The notes: a model not told the origin generated them from the letters alone. A stretch of 58,970 nucleotides of DNA from an uncultured Fusicatenibacter sp. (GCA_902493585.1 CABUPZ010000009.1:1-58970); one strand, 5' to 3'; shown: positions 1 through 7,982, numbered from the stretch's first letter. Numbers and translations are program-made.

Positions 1-123
1 TTTTCTCTTCTGAGATTTCTTTGTTAAGATATGGCTCTTGTAAGCTTTATTTCTTACTAACTTTCCTGTTCCTGTTGTTTTAAAACGCTTTGCTGCTGCT
101 CTGCTGGTTTTTACCTTTGGCAT
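1..123 (-). CDS. rpmI: 50S ribosomal protein L35 (partial, C-terminus outside window)
   Basis: Component of the large ribosomal subunit. Reading leftward from the ATG at 123, the protein begins MPKVKTSRAAAKRFKTTGTG, the characteristic basic L35 N-terminus, and runs off the window edge after about 41 codons without a stop. A GGAGG site lies just upstream. It follows infC by about 105 bp, the usual infC-rpmI-rplT order, so rplT is expected just outside the window. Too short for most ORF callers because it is cut. Confidence 0.93.
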   Translation of the reverse strand, partial: MPKVKTSRAAAKRFKTTGTGKLVRNKAYKSHILTKKSQKRK

Positions 124-227
124 TTTTAATTCCTCCTTAAAAGTCTTACTTGCTGCAGTCATATCAAAACAACTGCGCTATCTTAGAGTGTGCCGGTAAA
201 CTGCCCAATGCAGTCCTGAGACACTTT

Positions 228-734
228 CTAACGTTTTTCAGCTAAAAACATCGTCATTGTTCTGCCTTCCACCTTCGGTGCCTTTTCAACCACCGCGATG
301 TCCGCCAGGCTCTTCGCAAAATCCTCAAGGATGTATTTGCTGTTGTTCATATGTGCCATCTCACGGCCCCGGAAACGCAGCGTAATCTTTACTTTGTTTC
401 CCTTGGAAATGAATTTGCGGGCTGCACTTACTTTTGTGTTCAGGTCATTGCTGTCAATATTGGGAGAAAGACGCACCTCTTTGATCTCGATGGTCTTCTG
501 CTTTTTCTTTGCTTCTTTTTCTTTTCTGGCAAGTTCGTATTTGTACTTACCATAATCAATGATCTTGCAAACAGGAGGCTTTGCGGTCGGAGCGATCTTC
601 ACAAGGTCAAGACCTGCTTCCTGAGCCTTAAAATATGCCTCTTTCGCAGACATAATTCCTAACTGTTCCCCGTTTTCGCTGATGAGACGAACTTCTTTGT
701 CTCGAATCTGCTCATTAATCATCAAATCGCTAAT
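228..734 (-). CDS. infC: Translation initiation factor IF-3, with a probable AUU start codon
   Basis: IF-3 binds the 30S subunit and polices start-codon and initiator-tRNA choice. The protein carries the family N-domain (INEQIRDKEVRLI), the basic lysine-rich linker (ELARKEKEAKKKQK) and the C-domain ending VEGRTMTMFLAEKR, about 165-169 residues, full length for the family. The ATG at 722 and TTG at 725 have no ribosome site at a proper distance. An in-frame ATT at 734-732 lies nine bases after a GGAGG (748-744). AUU initiation is the known autoregulatory feature of infC elsewhere, so I chose it. It heads the infC-rpmI operon and is preceded by an attenuator leader. Confidence 0.93.
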   Translation of the reverse strand: MSDLMINEQIRDKEVRLISENGEQLGIMSAKEAYFKAQEAGLDLVKIAPTAKPPVCKIIDYGKYKYELARKEKEAKKKQKTIEIKEVRLSPNIDSNDLNTKVSAARKFISKGNKVKITLRFRGREMAHMNNSKYILEDFAKSLADIAVVEKAPKVEGRTMTMFLAEKR

Positions 735-792
735 TGTAGTGCACCTCCATCATATACTCTGAGCCGCTTCGCCGATCCGCTCTTTTCAGCAT

Positions 793-820
793 AAAAAAAG
801 CGGATAGACAGACTATCCAC
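793..820 (-). terminator. Leader attenuator hairpin ahead of infC (L20-leader-like)
   Basis: On the minus strand a GTGGATAG/CTATCCGC stem with a five-base loop is followed directly by seven T residues, an intrinsic terminator about 60 nt before the infC start and inside the transcript that starts near 935. A second, upstream hairpin (CTTTTCTG/CAGGAAAAG, near 840-862) could pair alternatively. In Bacillus the infC-rpmI-rplT operon is controlled by L20-dependent premature termination in its leader. The same logic is inferred here. Confidence 0.6.
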
Positions 821-941
821 ATCAAACATTGTATACCAGCTTTTCCTGCTCAACAGAAAAGGATATTTCAATATTGAACCATAGTCGCCCGTTTGCGCTA
901 AGGTGAGAGTGGATACTCTACTTTCTTTTTCACACTTTGTT

Positions 942-971
942 ACTCTATCATATACAGGCTGGTATTGTCAA
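942..971 (-). promoter_or_regulatory. Promoter of the infC operon
   Basis: Minus-strand TTGACA (971-966) and TAGAGT (947-942) separated by 18 bp. It gives a leader of roughly 200 nt before infC, long enough for the attenuator described above. Confidence 0.6.
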
Positions 972-1149
972 TACCTTTTTTTGTTTTTTTCGTGCGGACG
1001 AAAAACCGGACGAAAAACTCCCTGGGCGGGCGGTGTCCGTGTACAGCGTACGGCTGCGGCGGTCAAACGCTCAGTGCGGATAAAGGGCTGTAATAAGGTT
1101 TGGGGTGGCTTATCATTCTGGAGTTACAGCAGAAAAGTTCCTATCTTTG

Positions 1150-1158
1150 TGTTATACT
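1150..1158 (+). promoter_or_regulatory. Extended -10 promoter for two small membrane-protein genes
   Basis: TGTTATACT on the plus strand, i.e. a TGn extension before TATACT, lies 33 bp before the first small ORF. No good -35 box is visible. The rest of the 735-1190 interval holds only the infC leader and promoter. Confidence 0.4.
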
Positions 1159-1191
1159 GCTTGTAAACAAACCAGGTAAGAGGATATTGCC

Positions 1192-1281
1192 ATGAAGCGA
1201 AATATATTGCTCATTATCTTTGCTGTCATCGCCGTTGTATTTTGGGTAGGAGGAATTTTGCCGCAAAGCAGCATCCATTAA
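1192..1281 (+). CDS. Putative 29-residue membrane microprotein
   Basis: Begins MKRNILLIIFAVIAVVFWVG and ends GILPQSSIH: a basic N-terminus followed by one hydrophobic segment of about 19 residues, i.e. a single-pass membrane peptide. A GAGG ribosome site (1180-1183) is eight bases before the ATG and an extended -10 element is upstream. The stop is 13 bp before the next small ORF. Family unknown. The composition would fit a type I toxin-like or regulatory peptide, but no antitoxin RNA is evident. It could also be a spurious ORF. Confidence 0.45.
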   Translation: MKRNILLIIFAVIAVVFWVGGILPQSSIH

Positions 1282-1294
1282 AAGAGGGGGGGTA

Positions 1295-1468
1295 ATGCCG
1301 GACGCTATTTTCATCGTCTTTCTGGTATTCATTTTGTACTTTCCTTTGTGTCTGCTGATTGCTTTCATTCGGGCTTTATTTTCCAAAAAACAGCACCGAA
1401 AGGAAAACTTCATAGATACATTTTGGACATTCTTTTCAGAATTCTTAACTCCTTTTAACTGGTTCTAA
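1295..1468 (+). CDS. Putative 57-residue membrane protein
   Basis: Starts MPDAIFIVFLVFILYFPLCL, a long hydrophobic stretch to about residue 29, then a basic patch (SKKQHRKE) and an aromatic tail ending LTPFNWF. It has one membrane helix and a cytoplasmic tail by the positive-inside rule. AGAGGGGGG immediately precedes the ATG, a strong ribosome site, and the gene is 13 bp after the 29-codon ORF, suggesting an operon. I do not recognise the family. Confidence 0.5.
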   Translation: MPDAIFIVFLVFILYFPLCLLIAFIRALFSKKQHRKENFIDTFWTFFSEFLTPFNWF

Positions 1469-1508
1469 CCTTTTGCCAGGTTTCTGCCGCTACTTGGCAA
1501 TTCAAAAG

Positions 1509-1875
1509 TTATTTTACAAACTGCTCCAAATCTTCCTTATCAACAGAACTCAGCTTTTCGCTGTTCCCATCTTTGTCGCGGACTACATTCAAGCTAATCC
1601 CGTCAGGGTGCCGGTTGTATCTCTAATCGGTTCAACATCCACCACACCATCGTCAAAAAGAGCGTTGGTTTCATCAGAATTAATCTGGTTTTTGAAGTAA
1701 CGCACGATTTGGCCGTTATAGAGGAAACGGTCTTTTTCTGTATCGTAGGTCATGCCATACGGTGCATAAATGGAATCCTGTGGCGTGTAGCTGAAAAAGG
1801 CGGAGCGTTCAAACCTGACCGCTCCGCCTTTCAAAACTGAATCGAAAACAATACGCCGCTTTCCAGGGGGCATAG
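1509..1875 (-). pseudogene. Frameshifted 3' fragment of an unrecognised gene
   Basis: The minus strand encodes a coherent segment (YAPYGMTYDTEKDRFLYNGQ, then IVRYF and GVVDVEPIRD) that stops at about 1589 after TGTLTGLA. The sense continues one frame over as LNVVRDKDGNSEKLSSVDKE and ends at 1509. A one-base loss near 1597 explains the break. No plausible start or N-terminal domain is visible, so this is a 3' remnant. The 'YNGQIVRYF ... GTLTGL' pattern resembles the tails of clostridial BlaR1-like membrane peptidases, but that is a weak impression. Confidence 0.45.
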
Positions 1876-2102
1876 TTTTTAATTCAGCGCTCCGGTGCCC
1901 GTCCGCAGGGACTTTGGAACGCTTAGATTTTCCGCACTTTTCCAGCCGCCCGCCGTACACGCATACCACCTGCGCCTGGCTGCTTTCGTCCGCTTTTTCA
2001 CCCCACGGCTATCTGCGCTTTTTCAAATACTTTCTAAAAAAACCTTCCTTCGCTGAATGTTCCGGCTCTTGCCCAAGCCGTAACCAGAGCCATAGAATCA
2101 GT

Positions 2103-2423
2103 TCAGCCGCAGCGGAAGCTGCTGCATTTTGTATCATCGCAGCAACAGGCCTCGCTGCCCGAAATCTGGATTCCTCCTGCCGTACATTTGCAGGATTCGT
2201 TAAACTGACAGTTCTGAGCTTCGCAGTCGATGGCAATGTTGGTGCATCCCATTCCGGATGTCATGGAATTGGTCATTGCATCCTGTCCCCGCTCCTGAAA
2301 ACTCTCGCAGCAGGTCTCCCCCGGCTTGCGGGCATTGCTGCCGCCGATCTTGATGTCTCCTTTTGAACAGAGTTCCTGCTTATTATAAATGCAGGTCGTT
2401 GCAGAACAACTTAATGCTGGCAT
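2103..2423 (-). CDS. DUF1540 domain protein (two cysteine-rich repeats)
   Basis: A 106-residue protein with two copies of a cysteine cluster: residues about 1-40 (LSCSATTCIYNKQELCSKGD ... CCESF) and about 58-103 (NIAIDCEAQNCQFNESCKCT ... CSSF). The spacing of cysteines is the DUF1540 signature, probably a metal-binding knuckle. Function unknown; such proteins are common in spore-forming and gut Firmicutes. AGGAGG precedes the ATG by seven bases. It is divergent from htrA, with 180 bp between them. Confidence 0.85.
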   Translation of the reverse strand: MPALSCSATTCIYNKQELCSKGDIKIGGSNARKPGETCCESFQERGQDAMTNSMTSGMGCTNIAIDCEAQNCQFNESCKCTAGGIQISGSEACCCDDTKCSSFRCG

Positions 2424-2497
2424 ATTCTTTACCTCCTGTTATTTTCTTTTCGGAGATAGTATGTTCCGTATTTTATTTTTTATTCGGCAAAATTTCG

Positions 2498-2572
2498 TCA
2501 CAGTTTTTCCACACTTTTATCGTAATTCCATCACAATTTTACTACATTTTCTTCACAGTCTTTTTTTATACT
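2498..2572 (+). promoter_or_regulatory. 11-bp-periodic operator array and -10 box of htrA
   Basis: Six units start exactly every 11 bp at 2498, 2509, 2520, 2531, 2542 and 2553, with consensus TCACAnTTTTn (three units keep TCACA intact). Read on the other strand this is TGTGAn-N5 repeated, the layout used by OmpR-family response regulators such as PhoP and WalR of Bacillus. The last units cover the -35 region of a TATACT (2567-2572) with no good -35 box. Inference: htrA is activated by a two-component envelope-stress or phosphate-type regulator encoded elsewhere. Confidence 0.6.
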
Positions 2573-2603
2573 TTCACTTGTAAAGAACAAGGAGGCGTTA
2601 ATC

Positions 2604-3965
2604 ATGATGAAAAAATATAAATTCAACCAGGAACATTCCATGCAGCAGAACAACGAGACAGACCGGGATCTCCCGGAAGTTTCCCCGGTACGGCAGTCCA
2701 GACGAAACAGAAAGCAGAAAGCTTTCCTGAGAAAAGCCGGTGCCCTTGCGCTCAGCGCCGTTCTCTTCGGAGGACTGGCCGCCGGTACTTTCCAGGGCGT
2801 GAACCTGCTGATTGAAAGCAACACGCAGACTTTCTCAAACGGAACGTCCGGATCTTCCAGCCTTTTGAATGCCAGCCAGGTTTCCACCGGCTCCGGCTCC
2901 CCCAAAGGCAGTCTGGATGTCTCTGATATCGCGGAAGCTGCCATGCCTTCCATCGTATCGATCACCAATCGATCGGTGCAGGAAGTACAGAATTATTTCA
3001 ATACTTTCGGCTACAATTATCAGCAGCCTCAGCTGCAGGAAACGGAAAGCTGCGGTTCCGGCATCATTATCGGCCAGAATGACACGGAGCTTCTGATCGT
3101 CACAAATTACCATGTAATAGAAAATGCCGATACACTCTCTGTAAGTTTCATTGACAATCAGGTCTGCGAGGCTTCCCTGAAAGGAATGGACTCCGACAAC
3201 GATCTTGCGGTCATTGCGGTATCTCTGGACAACATTTCCTCTGATACACTTTCCAGTATTTCCACCGCAGTGATCGGTGATTCCGATTCCCTGAAAGTCG
3301 GGGAACAGGTTGTCGCCATCGGAAATGCTTTGGGATACGGCCAGTCTGTGACCACCGGTATCGTAAGCGCAACCAACCGTACCATCAGTTCTTCGGACAA
3401 TTCTTCCACTGACACGGATAGCACGGAAAGCAGTACTTACATCCAGACCGATGCAGCCATCAATCCAGGCAACAGCGGCGGAGCTCTGCTGAACATGGAC
3501 GGAGAACTCATCGGAATCAACACTGCAAAGCTGTCCTCCACAGAGATCGAGGGAATGGGCTATGCGATCCCAATCTCACGGGTACAGGATATCATTGAAT
3601 CCCTGATGAATGAGACGACAAAGACCAGAGTTGAAGAAGGCAGTCAGGGCACGATCGGGGTTTCCGGCAGAGATATTTCCACTGATGTGGCTCAGGCCTA
3701 CCAGATCCCCCAGGGCATCTATATCAGCAATGTCTCCGAAAACAGCGCCGCTGCTGCTGCCGGGATTACGGCCGGAAGTATCCTGACCAGTTTTGACGGA
3801 AATACCGTTTCTTCCGTTTCGGATCTTCAAAGCCTGCTGCAGTATTACCCTGCCGGTTCCCAGGTGGAGGTGACGCTGATGGTGCCGGATCAGAGTTCCT
3901 ATACAGAAAAGACAGTAACGATCACACTGGGAAGCACGGATTCTTCCTCTTCTTCCCTGTCATGA
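2604..3965 (+). CDS. htrA: HtrA/DegP-type membrane-anchored serine protease with PDZ domain
   Basis: Envelope quality-control protease that degrades or refolds misfolded exported proteins. It has a cytoplasmic basic N-terminus (to about residue 42), one membrane anchor (LALSAVLFGGLAAGTFQGVN), a trypsin-like domain with His170 (TNYHVIE), Asp200 (DSDNDLAVIA) and Ser291 (NPGNSGGALL), and a C-terminal PDZ domain (about 345-440). The length of 453 is normal for Firmicutes HtrA. GGAGG lies about 9 bases before the tandem ATGs, either of which could be used. Its promoter carries the periodic array described separately, which suggests stress control. Confidence 0.93.
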   Translation: MMKKYKFNQEHSMQQNNETDRDLPEVSPVRQSRRNRKQKAFLRKAGALALSAVLFGGLAAGTFQGVNLLIESNTQTFSNGTSGSSSLLNASQVSTGSGSPKGSLDVSDIAEAAMPSIVSITNRSVQEVQNYFNTFGYNYQQPQLQETESCGSGIIIGQNDTELLIVTNYHVIENADTLSVSFIDNQVCEASLKGMDSDNDLAVIAVSLDNISSDTLSSISTAVIGDSDSLKVGEQVVAIGNALGYGQSVTTGIVSATNRTISSSDNSSTDTDSTESSTYIQTDAAINPGNSGGALLNMDGELIGINTAKLSSTEIEGMGYAIPISRVQDIIESLMNETTKTRVEEGSQGTIGVSGRDISTDVAQAYQIPQGIYISNVSENSAAAAAGITAGSILTSFDGNTVSSVSDLQSLLQYYPAGSQVEVTLMVPDQSSYTEKTVTITLGSTDSSSSSLS

Positions 3966-4007
3966 TCCTGTAACCCCAGACTTTCACATCTTCATACGTT
4001 CATTCAT

Positions 4008-4042
4008 AAAAAAGCGGCAGAGCCTCAACTCTGCCGCTTTTG
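4008..4042. terminator. Bidirectional terminator between htrA and thrS
   Basis: A perfect GCGGCAGAG/CTCTGCCGC stem with a six-base loop, flanked by A-rich on the left and T-rich on the right, so it can end both htrA (+) and thrS (-) transcripts. A partial copy of the right arm (CTGCCGCTTTTGTG) follows at about 4068-4080. Confidence 0.85.
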
Positions 4043-4123
4043 TCATTCACAGCTGCGAGCAGGAACCTGCCGCTTTTGTGATAAATTTTTTCTTCTATAT
4101 AGAATACATTGCCTGAAAATACA

Positions 4124-6061
4124 TTACTTATTTTCTTTTACTTCCACTTCAACCTTACGGTTTTCGCGGTTTCTGATCTCTTCTTTGATATCAGAGATAA
4201 ACGCTTCCAGTGTTCTGGAGCCTTCGTCGCCTTTGAAGCGGCTTCTCACGGAAACCGTTCCTTCCTCTTCCTCTTTCGCTCCTGCGATCAGCATGTACGG
4301 AATCTTCTGGCCCTGCGCCTCACGGATCTTGTAGCCGATCTTCTCGGAACGAGTATCCATTTCCACACGGATACCTGCTGCCTGCAGTTCCTCGTAAACT
4401 TTCTTCGCATAATCCGCATATTTGTCGGAGATCGGAAGCACTTTTACCTGAACCGGAGCCAGCCAGGTCGGGAACGCTCCTGCAAAATGCTCGATCAGGA
4501 TACCGATGAAACGCTCGATGGAACCGAATGCCACACGATGGATCATGATCGGTCGATGTTTTTCTCCGTCCGCGCCTGTGTACTCCAGCTCAAACCGCAG
4601 CGGAAGCTGGAAATCCAGCTGGATGGTTCCGCACTGCCAGGTTCTTCCGATGGAATCCTCCAGATGGAAGTCGATCTTCGGTCCGTAGAATGCTCCATCT
4701 CCTTCGTTTACCACATACTCCAGTCCCAGTTCATCCAGCGCAGAGCGCAGCGCCTCTGTTGCAATCTCCCAGTCCTCGTCGCTTCCCATGCTGTCTTCCG
4801 GACGTGTGGACAGTTCCACATGATATTTGAATCCAAACAGACGGTAAACTTCGTCGATCAGGTTTGCAACGCCCTTGATCTCGTCTTTGATCTGATCCTG
4901 TGTCATGAAGATATGCGCATCGTCCTGATTGAAGCAGCGCACACGCATCAGACCGTGAAGCTGTCCGGATTTCTCATGGCGGTGAACCAGTCCCACCTCG
5001 CCGAGACGCAGCGGCAGATCACGGTAGGAACGCGGTTCGGACCGGTATACCAGAACGCCGCCCGGGCAGTTCATCGGTTTTACCGCATACTCTTCACCGT
5101 CGATCTCTGTGGTATACATGTTTTCCTTATAGTGATCCCAATGTCCGGAAGTCTCCCACAGACGACGGTTCAGGATGATCGGAGTGGAGATTTCCTGATA
5201 TCCTGCTTTCTGATGGATCTCTCTCCAGTATTCCATCAATGTATTTTTCAGAACCATTCCTTTCGGCAGGAAGAACGGGAAGCCCGGTCCTTCTTCGCAC
5301 ATCATGAACAGGCCAAGTTCTTTTCCAAGCTTTCTGTGGTCACGTTTTTTCGCTTCCTCGATCATCGCCAGATGCTCGTCCAGATCTGCCTTCTTTGTAA
5401 ATGCCGTACCATAGACACGCTGCAGCATCTTGTTTTTCTCGCTGCCTCTCCAGTATGCGCCTGCAAGGCTTGTCAGCTTAAACGCTTTCACCGGCTTGGT
5501 AGACATCAGATGCGGACCTGCGCAGAGATCTGTAAATTCTCCCTGACGGTAAAAACTGATCACCGCATCCTCCGGAAGGTCTTCGATCAGTTCCACTTTA
5601 TAAGGCTCGTCTTTCTCTTTCATCAGAGCGATCGCTTCCGCTCTCGGCAGTTCAAAACGCTCGATCGGAAGGTTTTCTTTTACGATCTTCTTCATCTCCG
5701 CCTCAACTTTTTCCAGATCGTCGCTGGTCAGCGGAACTTCCTTGTCGATATCATAGTAGAAACCATCTGCGATGGATGGTCCGATGGCCAGTTTCGCATC
5801 CGGATACAGACGCTTGATCGCCTGCGCCAGAATATGGGAGGCGGTATGACGCAATGCTCCGCGTCCTCCCTCATCGTCAAATGTGAGGATGCTCAGGCTG
5901 CAGTCTCTGTCAATGACCGTACGCAGATCTACAACCTCTCCGTCCACTTCTCCGGCACATGCCACACGCGCCAGGCCTTCACTGATATCTTTGGCGATAT
6001 CGAGCACGCTCATGCTTCCGGAATATTCCTTCTGGCTTCCGTCTTTCAGTGTGATAATCAT
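4124..6061 (-). CDS. thrS: Threonyl-tRNA synthetase
   Basis: Charges tRNA-Thr. The 645-residue product has the N-terminal TGS domain (MIITLKDGSQKEYSG), the editing domain with the HxxxH motif (HTASH) and its SAD partner cysteine (DLCAGPH), the class II catalytic core (motif 2-type segment RCFNQDDAHIF, motif 3 GSIERFIGILIEH) and the C-terminal anticodon-binding domain. The open frame extends 25 codons upstream, but the ATG at 6061 has a GGAGG nine bases before it and matches the family N-terminus. The upstream T-box shows uncharged tRNA-Thr control. Confidence 0.96.
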   Translation of the reverse strand: MIITLKDGSQKEYSGSMSVLDIAKDISEGLARVACAGEVDGEVVDLRTVIDRDCSLSILTFDDEGGRGALRHTASHILAQAIKRLYPDAKLAIGPSIADGFYYDIDKEVPLTSDDLEKVEAEMKKIVKENLPIERFELPRAEAIALMKEKDEPYKVELIEDLPEDAVISFYRQGEFTDLCAGPHLMSTKPVKAFKLTSLAGAYWRGSEKNKMLQRVYGTAFTKKADLDEHLAMIEEAKKRDHRKLGKELGLFMMCEEGPGFPFFLPKGMVLKNTLMEYWREIHQKAGYQEISTPIILNRRLWETSGHWDHYKENMYTTEIDGEEYAVKPMNCPGGVLVYRSEPRSYRDLPLRLGEVGLVHRHEKSGQLHGLMRVRCFNQDDAHIFMTQDQIKDEIKGVANLIDEVYRLFGFKYHVELSTRPEDSMGSDEDWEIATEALRSALDELGLEYVVNEGDGAFYGPKIDFHLEDSIGRTWQCGTIQLDFQLPLRFELEYTGADGEKHRPIMIHRVAFGSIERFIGILIEHFAGAFPTWLAPVQVKVLPISDKYADYAKKVYEELQAAGIRVEMDTRSEKIGYKIREAQGQKIPYMLIAGAKEEEEGTVSVRSRFKGDEGSRTLEAFISDIKEEIRNRENRKVEVEVKENK

Positions 6062-6139
6062 TTGCTTTTCCTCCTTTTCGTCCATAACTTTTGTTCTCTC
6101 AGAGGATTTCTCCTCCAGAACATGTTTGTTTATCAAGTT

Positions 6140-6445
6140 TCATGGGGACGACAAAAATCCCCTCCTGCAGCGCATCATCAACGCTGCAGAAGGGGACGAT
6201 TACTCTTTTTCATCGCGGTTCCACCCCGCTTGTCCTGAACCGCATCGAAGGCTGCCGGACCGGCATACTGCAGAAGTTCAGAACCACTTCATTCAGGATG
6301 ATAACGGAATCACCGGGCCGGATTGGGGCCGCTCGGAGCTGGTCTTCGGCTGTTTCCTGACAAAATCCTTCCACCACATCGGATCTCTCTCTGGGACATT
6401 CCGCAGCGTACTCGTCTCTTCATCGCTTTGTTTATATGATTTTCT
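6140..6445 (-). promoter_or_regulatory. T-box leader of thrS
   Basis: The minus-strand leader has the conserved T-box sequence GGGTGGAACCGCG (6228-6214). Next is a strong terminator, stem CCCCTTCTGCAGCG (6195-6182)/CGCTGCAGGAGGGG (6172-6159) followed by ATTTTT. This is the classic antiterminator/terminator arrangement in which uncharged tRNA allows read-through. The stem I region includes a GATGAAGAGACGAGTACGC segment typical of T-box starts. I could not place the threonine specifier codon with confidence. Confidence 0.9.
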
Positions 6446-6447
6446 CC

Positions 6448-6477
6448 AGTATAAGCAGAAAAACACAGATTTGTCAA
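6448..6477 (-). promoter_or_regulatory. Promoter of the thrS T-box transcript
   Basis: Minus-strand TTGACA (6477-6472) and TATACT (6453-6448), 18 bp apart, starting the T-box leader near 6441. Confidence 0.75.
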
Positions 6478-6506
6478 GTAGTTTTTCTCCGCTCTTCTCT
6501 TTCTTC

Positions 6507-6534
6507 GTAACCATCCAGCCGGCCAAACGGTTAC
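6507..6534. repeat. Dispersed 28-bp palindrome, copy A
   Basis: Begins GTAACC and ends GGTTAC around a GCC|GGC centre. It is the same length and design as copies at 7983-8010 and 13704-13731, and overlaps the stop codon of the membrane-protein gene at 6531. See the finding on dispersed palindromes. Confidence 0.5.
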
Positions 6535-7406
6535 TTTTTGATTTTTCGGATCTCTTTGGTGGAATGCCAGATCATGAACACCGCCATGGCAAGGATGAGC
6601 ACAAACACAGCAGCTCCGGTAAAGGCTGTCATGATTTTCCGGAACATTGGTCCGTTGTCCTCTCCAAAAGCGGAGATCATCGCCGTCTCCAGCGACAGCA
6701 TGGAGACCAATGCCGCTGCCAGGCTGATGGCTCTGACTGCCTCCATCACCGGACTTCCTTTCTTCCGGTATTTTACGAAATTGATCACTGCCATCGTAAT
6801 GGCAAAAAAGGTGTACGCAGCCATGGCGATCGTGATGATCGGATTATGTTCGAAGCCCCGGTTCTGGCTTACAATATAAAATGCCATCACGCCAAGGGCA
6901 AGATTCAGGAGCAGCAGCAAAATACCGCAAAACCGGTAATGAAGATATTCCCGGAAAAGATTTTTCCCCAGCTCCCTATGTCTGGTTTCCTTCAGCAGAA
7001 AATACCGCATCACAGCCAATATGACATAGTAACCGGACAGTGTGTAAAACCATGCGGAATGATAATAGATTCCGGATCCCAACTGCAGCACCGCATACAG
7101 CATGTTTACCGTCAGAGAACTGTACAGAGACCACTTGATCCGGTACTGGGGATCGGAAAAATATTTTTGCGCAAAAGGATTCTCACCCCGGAACCGTTTT
7201 CCAAACCGAAGCATCCTTGGAATACTGGTGCACAGCAGCGTCAGCGCATAAGCAGACAGCGCATAGGAAACGTAGGACACCGTATCATTTTCCGGCACAG
7301 CAAGAAAACTGTACATCAGCATTCCAAACCCCGCCGGAATCACAAGAAGTGCGATCAGCCAGTGGGGAAACACCAGACTGCGCAGTACTTTTCCTAACCG
7401 CTTCAT
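6531..7406 (-). CDS. Multi-pass membrane protein of unknown function
   Basis: 291 residues with about eight hydrophobic segments (for example WLIALLVIPAGFGMLMYSFL near the N-terminus and AVFVLILAMAVFMIW near the C-terminus) joined by short basic loops. I do not recognise the family and see no catalytic motif or signal peptide cleavage site. The open frame begins 12 codons earlier, but the ATG at 7406 is preceded by AGGAGGG at the proper distance. It lies between thrS and a short repeat protein on the same strand, and its stop is inside a palindromic repeat. Confidence 0.75.
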   Translation of the reverse strand: MKRLGKVLRSLVFPHWLIALLVIPAGFGMLMYSFLAVPENDTVSYVSYALSAYALTLLCTSIPRMLRFGKRFRGENPFAQKYFSDPQYRIKWSLYSSLTVNMLYAVLQLGSGIYYHSAWFYTLSGYYVILAVMRYFLLKETRHRELGKNLFREYLHYRFCGILLLLLNLALGVMAFYIVSQNRGFEHNPIITIAMAAYTFFAITMAVINFVKYRKKGSPVMEAVRAISLAAALVSMLSLETAMISAFGEDNGPMFRKIMTAFTGAAVFVLILAMAVFMIWHSTKEIRKIKK

Positions 7407-7523
7407 TTTACCCTCCTCTTCCGCTTCTCCCGGAAAGCACAAAGAGGCGGCCGTTTTCCCGTCCGCCTTTTTGTGCCCGAAGCAAGGTTCCTGTGACTGT
7501 TCCGTCCGCTGAACTGCTGCAGA

Positions 7524-7937
7524 TTATTTTACCTTTGGATCTCCAGGAATGTGTTTGTTCATCCTGGCTGCATGTTCCTCTGTGCGTTTCTCTGCCGCTG
7601 CTATTGCCGCCGCTTCCCGTTCCGCCTGTTCCTTTGCCAGTCTTTCCTTGGCTTCCTCCACGCTTTCCCCTTCTTTTTTCAGAAAAGCATCTACAAATTT
7701 ATCACTGATCTTGTTGAATCCTCCGACTACGCCGTCCTCGATGGTTTTATACGTACCCACCACGCCATGTTCGATCGCTTTATAAGTGCCTACCACTCCA
7801 TGTTCAATGGCTTCATACGCCTCGACAGTGCCCTCCGCAAGATTTTCTCCTGCTTTCTCTGCCGCCTCCATTCTGAGACGTTCTCCTTCTACCTGTGCAT
7901 GAAAGTTTTCCTTTTCCAGATCCATCTTATCACTCAT
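7524..7937 (-). CDS. Short hydrophilic protein with internal AIEHGVVGTYK repeats
   Basis: 137 residues, no membrane segment. The N-terminal third is helical and charged. The centre has three near-repeats, AIEHGVVGTYK, AIEHGVVGTYK and TIEDGVVGGFN, followed by KISDKFVDAFL. The C-terminal third is an alanine/glutamate-rich probable coiled coil (EEAKERLAKEQAEREAAAIA). Start at the second ATG (7937) because GGAGG lies about eight bases before it. Function unknown. The 11-residue unit recalls amphipathic surface-binding repeats, so a membrane- or envelope-associated structural role is possible, but this is inference. Confidence 0.75.
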   Translation of the reverse strand: MSDKMDLEKENFHAQVEGERLRMEAAEKAGENLAEGTVEAYEAIEHGVVGTYKAIEHGVVGTYKTIEDGVVGGFNKISDKFVDAFLKKEGESVEEAKERLAKEQAEREAAAIAAAEKRTEEHAARMNKHIPGDPKVK

Positions 7938-7982
7938 TTCAGCATCCTCCATTTATCATCATTCATCCGCAATAATGTGTTT

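Noticed and set aside
1141..1413. 90-codon minus-strand frame
   Set aside because: Overlaps the two better-supported plus-strand small ORFs, has no ribosome site and no recognisable domain.
1914..2366. 150-codon plus-strand frame
   Set aside because: Opposite the DUF1540 gene; its cysteine content mirrors the other strand.
4109..6238. 709-codon open frame on the plus strand
   Set aside because: Antisense to thrS in full; composition is that of a shadow frame with no domain, and thrS is unambiguous.
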